A DNA stretch of 64,000 nt, from assembly GCF_018390635.1 (NCBI RefSeq), contig NZ_JAHBGE010000064.1, forward strand, positions 62,001-126,000, in the 5' to 3' direction. Source of the stretch: Ancylobacter lacus (lineage in GTDB: Bacteria > Pseudomonadota > Alphaproteobacteria > Rhizobiales > Xanthobacteraceae). Made by a program: the position numbers and the translations under genes. Positions 47,180-56,795 of the stretch are shown here, in pieces. Each line of letters opens with the position of its first letter. Within the stretch, counting starts at the first letter, position 1. The notes below the pieces were generated by a model. That model ran no database searches. It was not told where the DNA came from and was given only the letters and a program-made list of their open reading frames with translations.

Positions 47180-47740
47180 ATGGACAGCTTCGAGCTGAAC
47201 AAGATCGCTGGTGCCGTGCTCGGCACGCTCACCTTCACGCTCGGACTGAGTGTCCTCTCCGGCGCCATCTTCTCCCCGCACCACGGCGAGAAGCCGGGAT
47301 ATGAGATCGCGGTGCAGGAGGCCTCCAGCGGCGGGGCCCAGGCCGCCGCGGCGGCGGACGTGCCGATCGCCGAGCTGCTCGGCAAGGCCAGCGTCGAGAA
47401 GGGCGCCGCCATCGCCAAGAAGTGCGGCGCCTGCCACAATTTCGAAGAGGGCGCCGGCGCCAAGGTCGGACCGGACCTCTACGGCGTGGTCGGCCGCCCG
47501 GTGGCGAGCGCGCCGGGCTTCGCCTATTCCGCGGCGCTGAAGGCGCATGGCGGCACCTGGACCTTCCAGGACCTCTCCGACTTCATCAAGAACCCGAAGG
47601 CCGACATTCCCGGCACCGCCATGGGCTTTGCCGGCCTCGCCAAGGAGACCGACCGCGCCGACCTGCTGGTCTATCTCAACACGCTCTCCCACAGCCCGCA
47701 GCCGCTGCCCGCGCCCGGCGCCGCCGCCCCGGCGCCGTGA
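47180..47740 (+). CDS. cycM: Membrane-anchored cytochrome c (CycM type)
   Basis: A 186-residue class I cytochrome c. An uncleaved N-terminal helix (IAGAVLGTLTFTLGLSVLSGAIF) anchors it to the inner membrane, followed by an Ala-rich linker and the heme domain. The single heme site is KKCGACHNF (Cys-x-x-Cys-His), and the likely axial methionine lies in GTAMGFAGL. Such CycM/c552 proteins carry electrons from the bc1 complex to the aa3 oxidase in rhizobia. The ATG at 47180 has a GGGAG-type ribosome binding site. Confidence 0.93.
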   Translation: MDSFELNKIAGAVLGTLTFTLGLSVLSGAIFSPHHGEKPGYEIAVQEASSGGAQAAAAADVPIAELLGKASVEKGAAIAKKCGACHNFEEGAGAKVGPDLYGVVGRPVASAPGFAYSAALKAHGGTWTFQDLSDFIKNPKADIPGTAMGFAGLAKETDRADLLVYLNTLSHSPQPLPAPGAAAPAP

Positions 47741-47987
47741 GCCCGGACGCTCCGGCCTGAAAGGCGCCGGGGAAGGCGAGCCTCCGCCGCCGGCATCGGC
47801 CGGCCGAGTCCCTATGCCCCGCGCGTTTCACGATCACGTCAGGCCGGCGACGCTCCCGCGTCCCGGCCTTATTCTTTTCGGAACGTGTCCCGCCATTGCC
47901 ATTGGCGCAGCAACGCCCCTTTGGCGTAGGAAAGCCCAAGGGCGCAGGATGCGCCCCGGCTGCCCCGCCCCCGCGAAGGACGACCGA

Positions 47988-49970
47988 ATGACGCGCCGCC
48001 CCGCACCCCTCGTTTCCACCGCCCTCGCTGCCCTGTTCCTCGCCGCTGCCGGCCTTGCCGCCCCGGCGGCGGCGCAGCAGAGCCCGCCTCCGCCCGCCGC
48101 GCAGCCGGCCGATGCCGGCCACCCGCTGGCGCCGGCGAGCAAGATGCCGGAGCCGCCGGCCGGCTCGCCGGCCTCCAGCGGCGTGCTGCCCGCGCCGGGC
48201 GAGGGTGCCTGGCGCCACGGCGTCGCGCTGATGGGGACGCCGAAATACCCGGCGGGCTTCGCCCATTTCGACTATGTGAAGCCGGACGCGCCCAAGGGCG
48301 GCCTGCTGCGGCTCTCCGCCGACGGCACCTTCGACACGCTGAACGACATACTGCCGCGCGGTAACGCCGCCGCGGGCATGTCGCTGATCTACGACTCCCT
48401 GATGACCCCGGCCGCCGACGAGGTGGCCTCCGAATATGGCCTGCTCGCCGACGCGGTGCGCTACCCCGCCGACTTCTCCTCCGTCACCTACCGCCTGCGC
48501 CCCGAGGCGAAGTGGCAGGACGGCCAGCCGGTGACGCCGCAGGACGTGGTGTGGTCGTTCGAGGTGCTGACCAGGAACAACCCGCGCCAGGCCTTCTATT
48601 ACGGCCATGTCGCCAAGGTGGAGCAGACCGGCGAGCACGAGGTGACCTTCACCTTCGACCAGGCCGGCAACCGCGAGCTGCCGCAGATCGTCGGCCAGCT
48701 CCGGGTGATGCCCAAGCACTGGTGGACCGGCACCGACGCCGCCGGCAAGCCGCGCGACATCACCCAGGGCACGCTTGAAGTGCCGCTCGGCAGCGGTGCC
48801 TACCGCGTCAAGCAGGTGGTGCCCGGCCGCACCATCGCCTTCGAGCGGGTGCCGGACTACTGGGGCAAGGACCTGCCGGTGAATATCGGCACCAACAATT
48901 TCGACGAGATCCGCTACGAGTATTTCCGCGACGACACGGTGGAGCTGGAGGCCTTCAAGGGCGACCAGTTCGACTTCCGGGTCGAGACCTCCGCCAAGAA
49001 CTGGGCCACCGCCTATGACTTCCCGGCGGTGAAGCAGGGCAAGGTTGTGCTGGAGCAGTTTCCCGACCGCTCCTCCGGCCAGATGCAGGCTTTCATCCCG
49101 AACCTGCGCCGCGAGAAATTCCAGGACCCGCGGGTGCGCCGCGCGCTCAATTTCGCGCTCGACTTCGAGGGCATGAACCGCACCCTGTTCTACGGCCAGT
49201 ACCAGCGCACCCGCAGCTATTTCCAGGGCACCGAGCTCGCCTCCTCCGGCCTGCCGCAGGGCCGCGAGCTGGAGATTCTGGAGGCGGTGCGCGACAAGGT
49301 GCCGGCCAGCGTCTTCACCACCCCCTACGCCAACCCGCCCGAGGGCGGCGACGAGGCCCGGCGCAGCAATCTGCGCGAGGCGGCGCGGCTGCTGCGCGAG
49401 GCGGGCTACCAGATCACCGGCGGCAAGCTGGTGAACGCGAAGGGCGAACCCTTCACCATGGAAATCCTGCTCAGCAACCCCGCCTTCGAGCGGGTGGCGC
49501 TGTTCTACAAGCCGACGCTGGAACGGCTCGGCATCACGGTGAATGTCCGCGTGGTGGATTCCTCGCAGTACATCAACCGGCTGCGCGCCCGCGACTTCGA
49601 CATGATCATCGGGAGCTGGGGCCAGTCGCTCTCCCCCGGCAACGAGCAGCGCGATTTCTGGGGCACCGAGGCGGCGGACCGGCAGGGCTCCTCGAACTAT
49701 GCCGGCATCAAGGACCCCGGCATCGACGCGCTGATCGAGCGGGTGATCTACGCCACCGACCGCGACGACCTCGTCGCCGCCACCCACGCGCTGGACCGGG
49801 TGCTGCTGGCGCACGACTATGTGGTGCCGACCTGGGACTATCCGTTCTACCGCACCGCGCGGTGGAACCGGTTCGGCCATCCCGAGACCCTGCCGGAATA
49901 TTCCTTCGCCTTCCCCACCATCTGGTGGTGGGACGCGGAAAAGGCGGCGGCGACGGGGCGCGGGCCATGA
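47988..49970 (+). CDS. Periplasmic oligopeptide-binding protein (YejA-like, copy 1)
   Basis: A 660-residue extracellular solute-binding protein of family 5. A Sec signal ends at PAAAQQ, followed by a Pro/Ala-rich stretch. The mature domain has KYPAGFAHFDYVKPDAPKGG and the later PLGSGAYRVKQVVPGRTIAFERVPDYWGKDLPVN typical of YejA. With YejB/E/F it would import peptides such as microcin C-type compounds or murein-derived peptides in relatives. It is the first gene of the transporter operon and overlaps the second binding protein by four bases. Confidence 0.9.
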   Translation: MTRRPAPLVSTALAALFLAAAGLAAPAAAQQSPPPPAAQPADAGHPLAPASKMPEPPAGSPASSGVLPAPGEGAWRHGVALMGTPKYPAGFAHFDYVKPDAPKGGLLRLSADGTFDTLNDILPRGNAAAGMSLIYDSLMTPAADEVASEYGLLADAVRYPADFSSVTYRLRPEAKWQDGQPVTPQDVVWSFEVLTRNNPRQAFYYGHVAKVEQTGEHEVTFTFDQAGNRELPQIVGQLRVMPKHWWTGTDAAGKPRDITQGTLEVPLGSGAYRVKQVVPGRTIAFERVPDYWGKDLPVNIGTNNFDEIRYEYFRDDTVELEAFKGDQFDFRVETSAKNWATAYDFPAVKQGKVVLEQFPDRSSGQMQAFIPNLRREKFQDPRVRRALNFALDFEGMNRTLFYGQYQRTRSYFQGTELASSGLPQGRELEILEAVRDKVPASVFTTPYANPPEGGDEARRSNLREAARLLREAGYQITGGKLVNAKGEPFTMEILLSNPAFERVALFYKPTLERLGITVNVRVVDSSQYINRLRARDFDMIIGSWGQSLSPGNEQRDFWGTEAADRQGSSNYAGIKDPGIDALIERVIYATDRDDLVAATHALDRVLLAHDYVVPTWDYPFYRTARWNRFGHPETLPEYSFAFPTIWWWDAEKAAATGRGP

Positions 49971-51925
49971 GCTCCCCCCTCATCGCACCGGGCGGCGGCG
50001 GCCTCTCCCGCCGCGCGGCGCTGCGGGCCGGGGCGGCGGCCGCCGCCCTTGGCCTGCTGCCCGGCCGGCTCTTCGCGCAGACCACCGAGACCGGGCCGGA
50101 GCTGCACGGCCTCTCCGGCTTCGGCGACCTGAAATACGCCGCCGATTTCCCCGCCTTCGACTATGTGAACCCCGACGCCCCCAAGGGCGGGCTGTTCTCG
50201 CAGATCGGCCCCACCGCCGCCTACAACCAGTCGTTCCAGACCTTCAACACGCTGAACGGCTACATCCTGAAGGGCGACGCCGCGCAGGGCCTCGCGCTGG
50301 TCTTCGATTCGCTGATGGTGCGCGCCTATGACGAGCCGGACGCGGTGTACGGCCTCATCGCCCGCAGCGTCGCGGTCTCGGCCGACGGCACCTTCTACCG
50401 GTTCCGGCTGCGCCCCGAGGCCCGCTTCCACGACGGCTCGCGCCTCACCAGCGCCGACGTGACCTTCTCGCTGCTGATGCTGAAGCTGAAGGGCCACCCC
50501 ATCATCGCCCAGAACCTGCGCGACATGACCAGTGTCAGCGCCGAGGGCGAGGATGGGGTGGCGGTGCGCTTCGCCGCCAAGCGGGCCCGCGACGTGCCGC
50601 TCTTCGTGGCGACGCTGCCGGTGTTCTCCAAGGCGTTCTACACCGCCCATCCCTTCGACGAGAGCACGATGACCCCGCCGCTCGGCTCCGGCCCCTACCG
50701 CATCGGCCGGGTGGAGCCGGGCCGCACCATCGCCTATGAGCGGGTGGCGGACTATTGGGGCCGCGACCTGCCGGTCAATCGCGGCCAGAACAATTTCGAC
50801 GAGCTGCGCTTCGAATATTTCCGCGACCGCGACATCGGCTTCGAGGCCTTCAAGGCCCGCACCTATCTCTTCCGCGAGGAGTTCACCTCCCGCACCTGGG
50901 CCACCGGCTACGACTTCCCCGCCCTCAAGGACGGCCGGGTGAAGCGCGAGACGGTGCCCGACCGCACGCCTTCCGGGGCGCAGGGCTGGTTCCTCAACCT
51001 GCGGCGGCCGAAATTCGCCGATTCCCGGGTGCGCGAGGCGCTCTCCTGCGCCTTCGACTTCGAGTGGACCAACCGCAACCTGATGTTCGGCATCTACCAG
51101 CGCACGGTGTCCTTCTTCCAGAATTCCGACCTGATGGCGGAGGGGCCGGCCAGCCCGGACGAGATCGCCCTGCTGCAGGCGCTGAAGCTGCCGCCGGCGC
51201 TGCTGGAGGAGCTGAAGGGCGAGCCGTGGTCGCCGCCGGTCTCCGACGGGTCGGGCCAGGACCGCGCCCTGCTGCGGCGGGGTCGGGAGCTGCTGGCCAG
51301 CGCCGGCTGGACCATAAAGGAAGGCCGGCTGACCAACGCCAGGGGCGAGGGTTTCACCATCGAGTTCCTTGACGACGAGGGCACGCTGGAACGCCACACC
51401 GCGCCCTTCATCAAGAACCTGAAGGTGCTCGGCATCGAGGCCTCGTTCCGGCTGGTCGACCCCGCGCAGTACCAGCAGCGGCTGAAGGAGTTCGACTTCG
51501 ACGCCACGGTGCGGCGGTTCTCGGTCTCGACCCTGCCGGGCGAGGAGCTGCGGGCCTATTTCGGCTCCCGCGCCGCCGGCACGCCGGGCTCCAACAACCT
51601 CTCCGGCATCGCCAGCCCGGCGGTGGACGCCATGGTGGACACCGTCATCGCCGCGAAGAGCCGCGACGAGCTGCGCACCGCCTGCCGGGCGCTGGACCGC
51701 CTGCTGCGCGCGGGCCGCTACTGGGTGCCGCAATGGTATTCCGGCGAGCACCGCCTCGCCTATTGGGACGTGTTCGCGTGGCCGGACCGGCCGCGCCCGC
51801 GCTATGACCGCGCCATCCCCGCGACCTGGTGGGCGCGGCCGGAGGCGCAGGCGGCCGAGCCGGCCGCGGGACCGGCGCCCGCCGGGCCGGCGCCGGCTGG
51901 TCCGGGCGCGGCGCCGCCCGGCTGA
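49967..51925 (+). CDS. Periplasmic oligopeptide-binding protein (YejA-like, copy 2, Tat-type signal)
   Basis: A 652-residue homologue of the preceding gene (both contain FDYVxPDAPKGG and PLGSGxYR). Its signal peptide carries a twin arginine (LSRRAALRAG) before the hydrophobic stretch, indicating Tat export, unlike the Sec signal of copy 1. The C-terminus is an Ala/Pro/Gly-rich tail of about 30 residues. The start overlaps the first binding protein stop (ATGA). Two receptors for one permease would widen substrate range. Confidence 0.88.
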   Translation: MSSPLIAPGGGGLSRRAALRAGAAAAALGLLPGRLFAQTTETGPELHGLSGFGDLKYAADFPAFDYVNPDAPKGGLFSQIGPTAAYNQSFQTFNTLNGYILKGDAAQGLALVFDSLMVRAYDEPDAVYGLIARSVAVSADGTFYRFRLRPEARFHDGSRLTSADVTFSLLMLKLKGHPIIAQNLRDMTSVSAEGEDGVAVRFAAKRARDVPLFVATLPVFSKAFYTAHPFDESTMTPPLGSGPYRIGRVEPGRTIAYERVADYWGRDLPVNRGQNNFDELRFEYFRDRDIGFEAFKARTYLFREEFTSRTWATGYDFPALKDGRVKRETVPDRTPSGAQGWFLNLRRPKFADSRVREALSCAFDFEWTNRNLMFGIYQRTVSFFQNSDLMAEGPASPDEIALLQALKLPPALLEELKGEPWSPPVSDGSGQDRALLRRGRELLASAGWTIKEGRLTNARGEGFTIEFLDDEGTLERHTAPFIKNLKVLGIEASFRLVDPAQYQQRLKEFDFDATVRRFSVSTLPGEELRAYFGSRAAGTPGSNNLSGIASPAVDAMVDTVIAAKSRDELRTACRALDRLLRAGRYWVPQWYSGEHRLAYWDVFAWPDRPRPRYDRAIPATWWARPEAQAAEPAAGPAPAGPAPAGPGAAPPG

Positions 51926-52013
51926 GGATCGCGCCGCCGGCGGCCGGAACGCATTGACGCCACCCGGCCGCCTCGCCACCCTGTCGTTTCCTCCGGGAGG
52001 GATGCCCGACCGC

Positions 52014-53123
52014 ATGCTCGCTTACCTCGTCCGCCGCCTTGCCCTGATGATCCCGACGCTGATCGGCATCATGTTCGTCTCCTTCGTGGTGGTGCAGTTC
52101 GCCCCGGGAGGCCCGGTGGAGCGCGTGATCGCCCAGCTCAGCGGCGAGGGTTCCGACGCCACCGCCCGCATTTCCGGGCAGGGCGGCGATTTTGGCGGCG
52201 GCGCCCGGCAGAGCGCCACCGCCGGCGACCCCATCAGCTCGAAATACCGCGGGGCGCAGGGGCTGAATCCCGATTTCATCAAGGAGCTGGAACGTCAGTT
52301 CGGCTTCGACAAGCCGGCCTATGAGCGGTTCGGCCTGATGCTGTGGAACTACATCCGCTTCGACTTCGGCCGCTCCTATTTCCGCGACATCACCGTCATC
52401 GACCTCATCCGCGAGAAGATGCCGGTGTCGATCTCGCTCGGGCTGTGGATGATGCTGCTGAGCTACTCCATCTCCATCCCGCTCGGCATCGCCAAGGCGG
52501 TGCGGGACGGCTCGCGCTTCGATGTGTGGACCTCGGGCGTCATCATCATCGGCTATGCCGTGCCGAGCTTCCTCTTCGCCATCCTGCTCATCGTGCTGTT
52601 CGCGGGCGGGTCGTTCTTCTCCATCTTCCCGCTGCGCGGCCTGACCTCGGACAACTGGGCCCAGCTCTCGCTGGGCGGCAAGATCGTCGACTATTTCTGG
52701 CACCTCGTGCTGCCGATCGCCTCCATGGCGCTCGGGGCCTTCGCGACGACGGCGCTGCTGACCAAGAACTCGTTCCTCGACGAAATCCGCAAGCAATATG
52801 TCGTCACCGCCCGGATGAAGGGGCTGTCGGAGCGGGCGGTGCTCTACCGTCACGTCTTCCGCAACGCCATGCTCATCGTCATCGCCGGCTTTCCCGGGGC
52901 CTTCGTCGCCGCCTTCTTCTCGTCCTCGCTGCTGATCGAGACCATCTTCTCGCTCGACGGTCTGGGGCTGCTGGGCTTCGAGAGCGTGCTGAACCGGGAT
53001 TATCCCGTGGTGTTCGCCACGCTCTACATCTTCTCGCTGATCGGGCTGGTGGTCAGCCTCATCTCCGATCTCACCTACACCTGGGTCGATCCGCGCATCG
53101 ACTTCGAGACGCGGGAGGTCTGA
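52014..53123 (+). CDS. yejB: Peptide ABC transporter permease YejB
   Basis: A 369-residue inner-membrane permease. The N-terminus AYLVRRLALMIPTLIGIMFVSFVVVQFAPGG is the DppB/YejB type. A roughly 60-residue loop before QFGFDKPAYERF is characteristic of YejB. The EAA-type loop is RKQYVVTARMKGLSERAV. Start choice: GGGAGG lies 12-13 bases before the ATG at 52014 and only about one base before an in-frame ATG at 52002, so neither spacing is ideal; 52014 matches homologues. Confidence 0.92.
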   Translation: MLAYLVRRLALMIPTLIGIMFVSFVVVQFAPGGPVERVIAQLSGEGSDATARISGQGGDFGGGARQSATAGDPISSKYRGAQGLNPDFIKELERQFGFDKPAYERFGLMLWNYIRFDFGRSYFRDITVIDLIREKMPVSISLGLWMMLLSYSISIPLGIAKAVRDGSRFDVWTSGVIIIGYAVPSFLFAILLIVLFAGGSFFSIFPLRGLTSDNWAQLSLGGKIVDYFWHLVLPIASMALGAFATTALLTKNSFLDEIRKQYVVTARMKGLSERAVLYRHVFRNAMLIVIAGFPGAFVAAFFSSSLLIETIFSLDGLGLLGFESVLNRDYPVVFATLYIFSLIGLVVSLISDLTYTWVDPRIDFETREV

Positions 53124-54287
53124 GTGGACGCCAGCCTTCCGGGTGTCGCGCCCGTCCCCGCCGAGCGCGCGCCGCGCCGCCGGCTCTCGCCGATCAACCA
53201 GCGCCGCCTTGCCAATTTCCGCCGCAACCGGCGGGGCTGGTGGAGCCTGTGGCTGTTCCTGGTGCTGTTCATCGGCAGCCTGTTCGCCGACTTCATCGCC
53301 AACGACAAGCCGTTCCTGGTGAAGTACGAAGGCGGCTACTACCTGCCGGTGCTGAAGGCCTATCCCGAGACGACCTTCGGCGGCGACTTCGAGACCGAGG
53401 CCGACTACCGCGACCCCTATCTGCGCAAGCTCATCGCGGAGAAGGGCGGCTGGATGCTGTGGCCGCCGATCCGCTACAGCTACGACACCCACAATCTCGA
53501 CCTGCCGACCCCCGCCCCCTCGCCGCCGACCTGGATGCTGACCGCCGAGCAGTGCCGCCCGGTGGCGGAGAAGAACGGCTTCACCGGCGCCGGCAACCCC
53601 TGCGACGCGCTGGAATGGAACTGGCTCGGCACCGACGACCAGGGCCGCGACGTGCTGGCCCGGCTGATCTACGGCTTCCGCATCTCGGTGCTGTTCGGCC
53701 TCACCTTGTCGCTGATCTCCTCCACCATCGGCGTCACCGCGGGGGCGGTGCAGGGCTATTTCGGCGGCTGGACCGACCTGCTGTTCCAGCGCTTCATCGA
53801 GATCTGGACCGCCATCCCCTCGCTCTACCTGCTGCTCATCATCTCCTCGGTGCTGGTGCCGGGCTTCTGGGTGCTGCTCGGCATCCTGCTGCTGTTCGAG
53901 TGGGTGGCGCTGGTGGGGCTGGTGCGGGCCGAGTTCCTGCGCGCCCGCAACTTCGAATATGTGCAGGCCGCCCGCGCGCTCGGCGTCTCCAACGGCGTCA
54001 TCATGTGGCGGCACCTGCTGCCCAACGCCATGGTGGCGACGCTGACCATGCTGCCCTTCATCGTCTCCTCCTCGGTGATGACGCTGACGGCGCTGGATTT
54101 CCTCGGCTTCGGCCTGCCGCCCGGCTCGCCCTCGCTCGGCGAACTGCTGGCGCAGGGCAAGGCCAATGTGCAGGCGCCCTGGCTCGGCCTCACCGGCTTC
54201 TTCACTGTGGCGCTGATGCTGAGCCTGCTCATCTTCATCGGCGAGGCGGTGCGCGACGCCTTCGACCCGCGGAAGACGTTCACGTGA
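53124..54287 (+). CDS. yejE: Peptide ABC transporter permease YejE
   Basis: A 387-residue permease partner of YejB. An N-terminal basic region (INQRRLANFRRNRRGWWSLWLF) leads into the first helix. A large periplasmic loop follows (about residues 60-160, with NWLGTDDQGRDVLARLIYGF at its end), then five helices with the EAA-type loop YVQAARALGVSNGVIMWRHLLPNA. It starts with GTG directly after the yejB TGA. The next operon gene, yejF, is displaced by about 880 bases because of an intervening HTH/PIN gene pair. Confidence 0.92.
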   Translation: MDASLPGVAPVPAERAPRRRLSPINQRRLANFRRNRRGWWSLWLFLVLFIGSLFADFIANDKPFLVKYEGGYYLPVLKAYPETTFGGDFETEADYRDPYLRKLIAEKGGWMLWPPIRYSYDTHNLDLPTPAPSPPTWMLTAEQCRPVAEKNGFTGAGNPCDALEWNWLGTDDQGRDVLARLIYGFRISVLFGLTLSLISSTIGVTAGAVQGYFGGWTDLLFQRFIEIWTAIPSLYLLLIISSVLVPGFWVLLGILLLFEWVALVGLVRAEFLRARNFEYVQAARALGVSNGVIMWRHLLPNAMVATLTMLPFIVSSSVMTLTALDFLGFGLPPGSPSLGELLAQGKANVQAPWLGLTGFFTVALMLSLLIFIGEAVRDAFDPRKTFT

Positions 54288-54329
54288 GGGTGGGTTGATG
54301 TCGATCTGTACGGCGAGCATATTCGATCT

Positions 54330-54722
54330 ATGCAGAACGTAGCCGACATCCTTGATCTCTGGCCGACCGACGCGGATCTGGGACGGGATATCGGCGTCTC
54401 CTATCCGGCGGTGGCGGCCTGGAAGCGGCGCGGGTCCATTCCCCCCGCCTATTGGCGCGACATCGTCGCCGCGGCGCGTCGTCGTGGCCTGGTGGATGTA
54501 ACGACCGATAGGCTGGCTCTCATACACGCGGCTCGTTTGCATGACATCGGCAAGGCAGGCAGCGTCCACCAGGCGTTAGTCGCAGCCGCAGATACGGATG
54601 CGGTGCCATCTGCCGGCGGCCATTTCTCCCGCTTCGCGCATCTGCGCCGCTCTCGCTTCGCCACTGCGGACGAGATCGTCGACCATATCCAGGCGTTGCG
54701 CGACGAATGGGACCGGCGGTGA
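54330..54722 (+). CDS. Helix-turn-helix antitoxin-like protein
   Basis: A 130-residue protein whose N-terminal half (about 1-50) is a small helix-turn-helix: ILDLWPTDADLGRDIGVSYPAVAAWKRRGSIPPAYW, the Cro-like layout seen in antitoxins and phage-type repressors. The C-terminal half is helical and basic, ending in ATADEIVDHIQALRDEW, which could be the toxin-binding part. It lies 42 bases after yejE. Its stop overlaps the GTG start of the PIN gene (GTGA), the usual antitoxin-then-toxin order. The assignment as antitoxin rests on this context. Confidence 0.7.
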   Translation: MQNVADILDLWPTDADLGRDIGVSYPAVAAWKRRGSIPPAYWRDIVAAARRRGLVDVTTDRLALIHAARLHDIGKAGSVHQALVAAADTDAVPSAGGHFSRFAHLRRSRFATADEIVDHIQALRDEWDRR

Positions 54723-55174
54723 GCGTCCCGCGTGTTTATCTCGACTCAAACGTCTTCATCACCGCCTTCGAGAATGCCGGAGCCCGGTCCGATCACGCCT
54801 GGTGGCTTCTGCACGCGATCGAGGCGGGCCAGATTGCGGCGGTGACCAGCGAGATCACCTTGGCGGAAATCCTCGTGAAGCCCATTGAGGCCGGCGACGA
54901 CGAACTGGCGGAAAGCTATCAGGCGATGCTCACATCCGGGCCGGTGATGGAGGTTCTGCCGGTCGCGCGCGGCATTCTGGTCGGAGCTGCAGGCATCCGC
55001 GCCCGACGTCCGGCGATACGGCTGCCCGATGCCATCCATGTCGCGACGGCGCGCAGTGCCGGCTGCACGCATTTCATCAGCAATGACGAGAGGCTGACCA
55101 TGCCCGAAGGGCTGCGGCGCCTCTCGTTGTCGCCGTTCACGCTGGACGATCTCCGGGAGGATCACCGTGACTGA
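54719..55174 (+). CDS. PIN-domain toxin (VapC-like ribonuclease)
   Basis: A 151-residue PIN-domain protein. The four acidic catalytic residues expected in VapC are present: Asp9 in RVYLDSNVF, Glu50 in TLAEILVKP, Asp104 in LPDAIHVATA and Asp123 in FISNDERL. VapC toxins cleave tRNA or rRNA. Its GTG start overlaps the stop of the helix-turn-helix gene, and its last eight bases overlap the GTG start of yejF. An ATG 12 bases earlier is also open. Codon use is slightly less GC-biased than its neighbours, hinting at insertion into the operon. Confidence 0.85.
   Translation: MSVPRVYLDSNVFITAFENAGARSDHAWWLLHAIEAGQIAAVTSEITLAEILVKPIEAGDDELAESYQAMLTSGPVMEVLPVARGILVGAAGIRARRPAIRLPDAIHVATARSAGCTHFISNDERLTMPEGLRRLSLSPFTLDDLREDHRD
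55155..55160 (+). promoter_or_regulatory. yejF ribosome binding site inside the PIN gene
   Basis: GGGAGG sits six bases before the yejF GTG (55167) and lies wholly within the last codons of the PIN-domain gene. Translation of yejF is therefore tied to the 3' end of the toxin-like gene. Confidence 0.75.
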
Positions 55175-56795
55175 CACCCCCCTCCTGTCCGTCCAGGACC
55201 TCTCCGTCGCCTTCGCGCAGGGCGGCCGGACCAGCCTTGCGGTCGACCGCGTCTCGTTCGACGTCCGGCCCGGCGAGACGGTGGCGCTGGTCGGGGAATC
55301 CGGCTCCGGCAAGTCGGTCACCGCGCTCTCCATCCTCAAGCTGCTGGCCTACCCCACCGCCTCCCACCCCTCCGGCCGGGTCCTTTTCGGCGGGCAGGAC
55401 CTGCTGGCGATGACCGAGCGCGACATCCGCAAGGTGCGCGGCAACGACATCACCATGGTGTTCCAGGAGCCGATGAGCTCGCTGAACCCGCTGCACACGG
55501 TGGAGCGGCAGATCGCCGAAATCCTCGAGCTGCACCGCGGGCTGCGTGGCGCGGCGGCGCGGCGGCGGGTGGTGGAGTTGCTCGCCGAGGTCGGCATCCC
55601 CGATCCCGAATCCCGGCTGGCGAGCTACCCACACCAGCTCTCCGGCGGGCAGCGCCAGCGGGTGATGATCGCGATGGCGCTCGCCAACGAGCCGAAGCTG
55701 CTCATCGCCGACGAGCCCACCACCGCGCTCGACGTCACGGTGCAGGCGCAGATCCTCACGCTGCTGAAGGACCTGCAGCAGCGGCTCGGCATGACCATGC
55801 TGTTCATCACCCACGACCTCGGCATCGTGAACAGGATCGCCGACCGGGTCTGCGTGATGAATCACGGCCGCATCGTCGAGGCCGGCCCGGTGGCGCAGGT
55901 GTTCGGCGCCCCGCAGCACCCCTACACCCGCCAGCTCATCGCCGCCCAGCCCAAGGGCGACCCCGCCCCGGCCCAGCCGGAGGCGCCGGTCATCCTGGAG
56001 GCGAGGGACCTCAGGGTCTGGTTCCCGGTCAAGCGCGGCGTGCTGCGCCGCACGGTCGGCCACATCAAGGCGGTGGACGGGGTGTCGGTGAGCATCCGCC
56101 GCGGCGAGACGCTGGGGGTGGTCGGCGAGAGCGGCTCGGGCAAGACCACGCTCGGCCTCGCCCTGCTGCGCCTCATCTCCTCGGAAGGGCCCATCGTCTT
56201 CATGGGCAGGCCGATCGACACGCTCGGCTTCAAGCAGATGCGGCCGCAGCGCAGCGCCATGCAGGTGGTGTTCCAGGACCCGTTCGGGTCGCTCTCCCCG
56301 CGCATGTCGGTGGCCGACATCGTCGGCGAGGGGCTGCGGGTGCATTTTCCCGCGCTGCGGGCGGAGGAGCGCGAGGCCCGCGTGATCGCCGCGCTCGCCG
56401 ATGTCGGGCTCGACCCCGAAAGCCGCCACCGCTACCCCCACGAATTCTCCGGCGGCCAGCGCCAGCGCGTCTCCATCGCCCGCGCCATCGTGCTGGAGCC
56501 CTCCTTCATCGTGCTGGACGAGCCGACCAGCGCGCTCGACATGATCGTGCAGGCCCAGATCGTCGATCTCCTGCGCGATCTCCAGCGCCGGCGCGGCCTC
56601 ACCTATCTCTTCATCAGCCATGACCTCAGGGTGGTGGCGGCGCTCGCCTCGCGCATCCTGGTGATGCGCAACGGCCGGGTGGTGGAAGAGGGCGAGGGCC
56701 GGGCGGTGTTCCGCGCCCCGCGCGAGGCCTATACCCGCGCCCTGTTCGCCGCCGCGTTCAACCTCGACACCTCCAGCGAGAAGGTCCCGACTTGA
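55167..56795 (+). CDS. yejF: Peptide ABC transporter ATP-binding protein YejF
   Basis: A 542-residue protein made of two fused ABC ATPase domains. The first has Walker [16 protein letters not shown], signature [15 protein letters not shown] and Walker [13 protein letters not shown]. The second has [30 protein letters not shown] and [12 protein letters not shown]. This double-domain layout is typical of YejF. The start is GTG at 55167. The stop overlaps the TTG start of the Nudix gene, so the operon continues. Confidence 0.95.
   Translation: MTDTPLLSVQDLSVAFAQGGRTSLAVDRVSFDVRPGETVALVGESGSGKSVTALSILKLLAYPTASHPSGRVLFGGQDLLAMTERDIRKVRGNDITMVFQEPMSSLNPLHTVERQIAEILELHRGLRGAAARRRVVELLAEVGIPDPESRLASYPHQLSGGQRQRVMIAMALANEPKLLIADEPTTALDVTVQAQILTLLKDLQQRLGMTMLFITHDLGIVNRIADRVCVMNHGRIVEAGPVAQVFGAPQHPYTRQLIAAQPKGDPAPAQPEAPVILEARDLRVWFPVKRGVLRRTVGHIKAVDGVSVSIRRGETLGVVGESGSGKTTLGLALLRLISSEGPIVFMGRPIDTLGFKQMRPQRSAMQVVFQDPFGSLSPRMSVADIVGEGLRVHFPALRAEEREARVIAALADVGLDPESRHRYPHEFSGGQRQRVSIARAIVLEPSFIVLDEPTSALDMIVQAQIVDLLRDLQRRRGLTYLFISHDLRVVAALASRILVMRNGRVVEEGEGRAVFRAPREAYTRALFAAAFNLDTSSEKVPT

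Noticed and set aside
46732-47463. Minus-strand frame overlapping the cytochrome gene
   Set aside because: Antisense to the cytochrome coding region with no domain; it does not restore a kdsB.
51645-54569. Minus-strand open frame of about 970 codons opposite yejB and yejE
   Set aside because: His/Gln/Glu/Arg-rich shadow of the permease genes, no domain.
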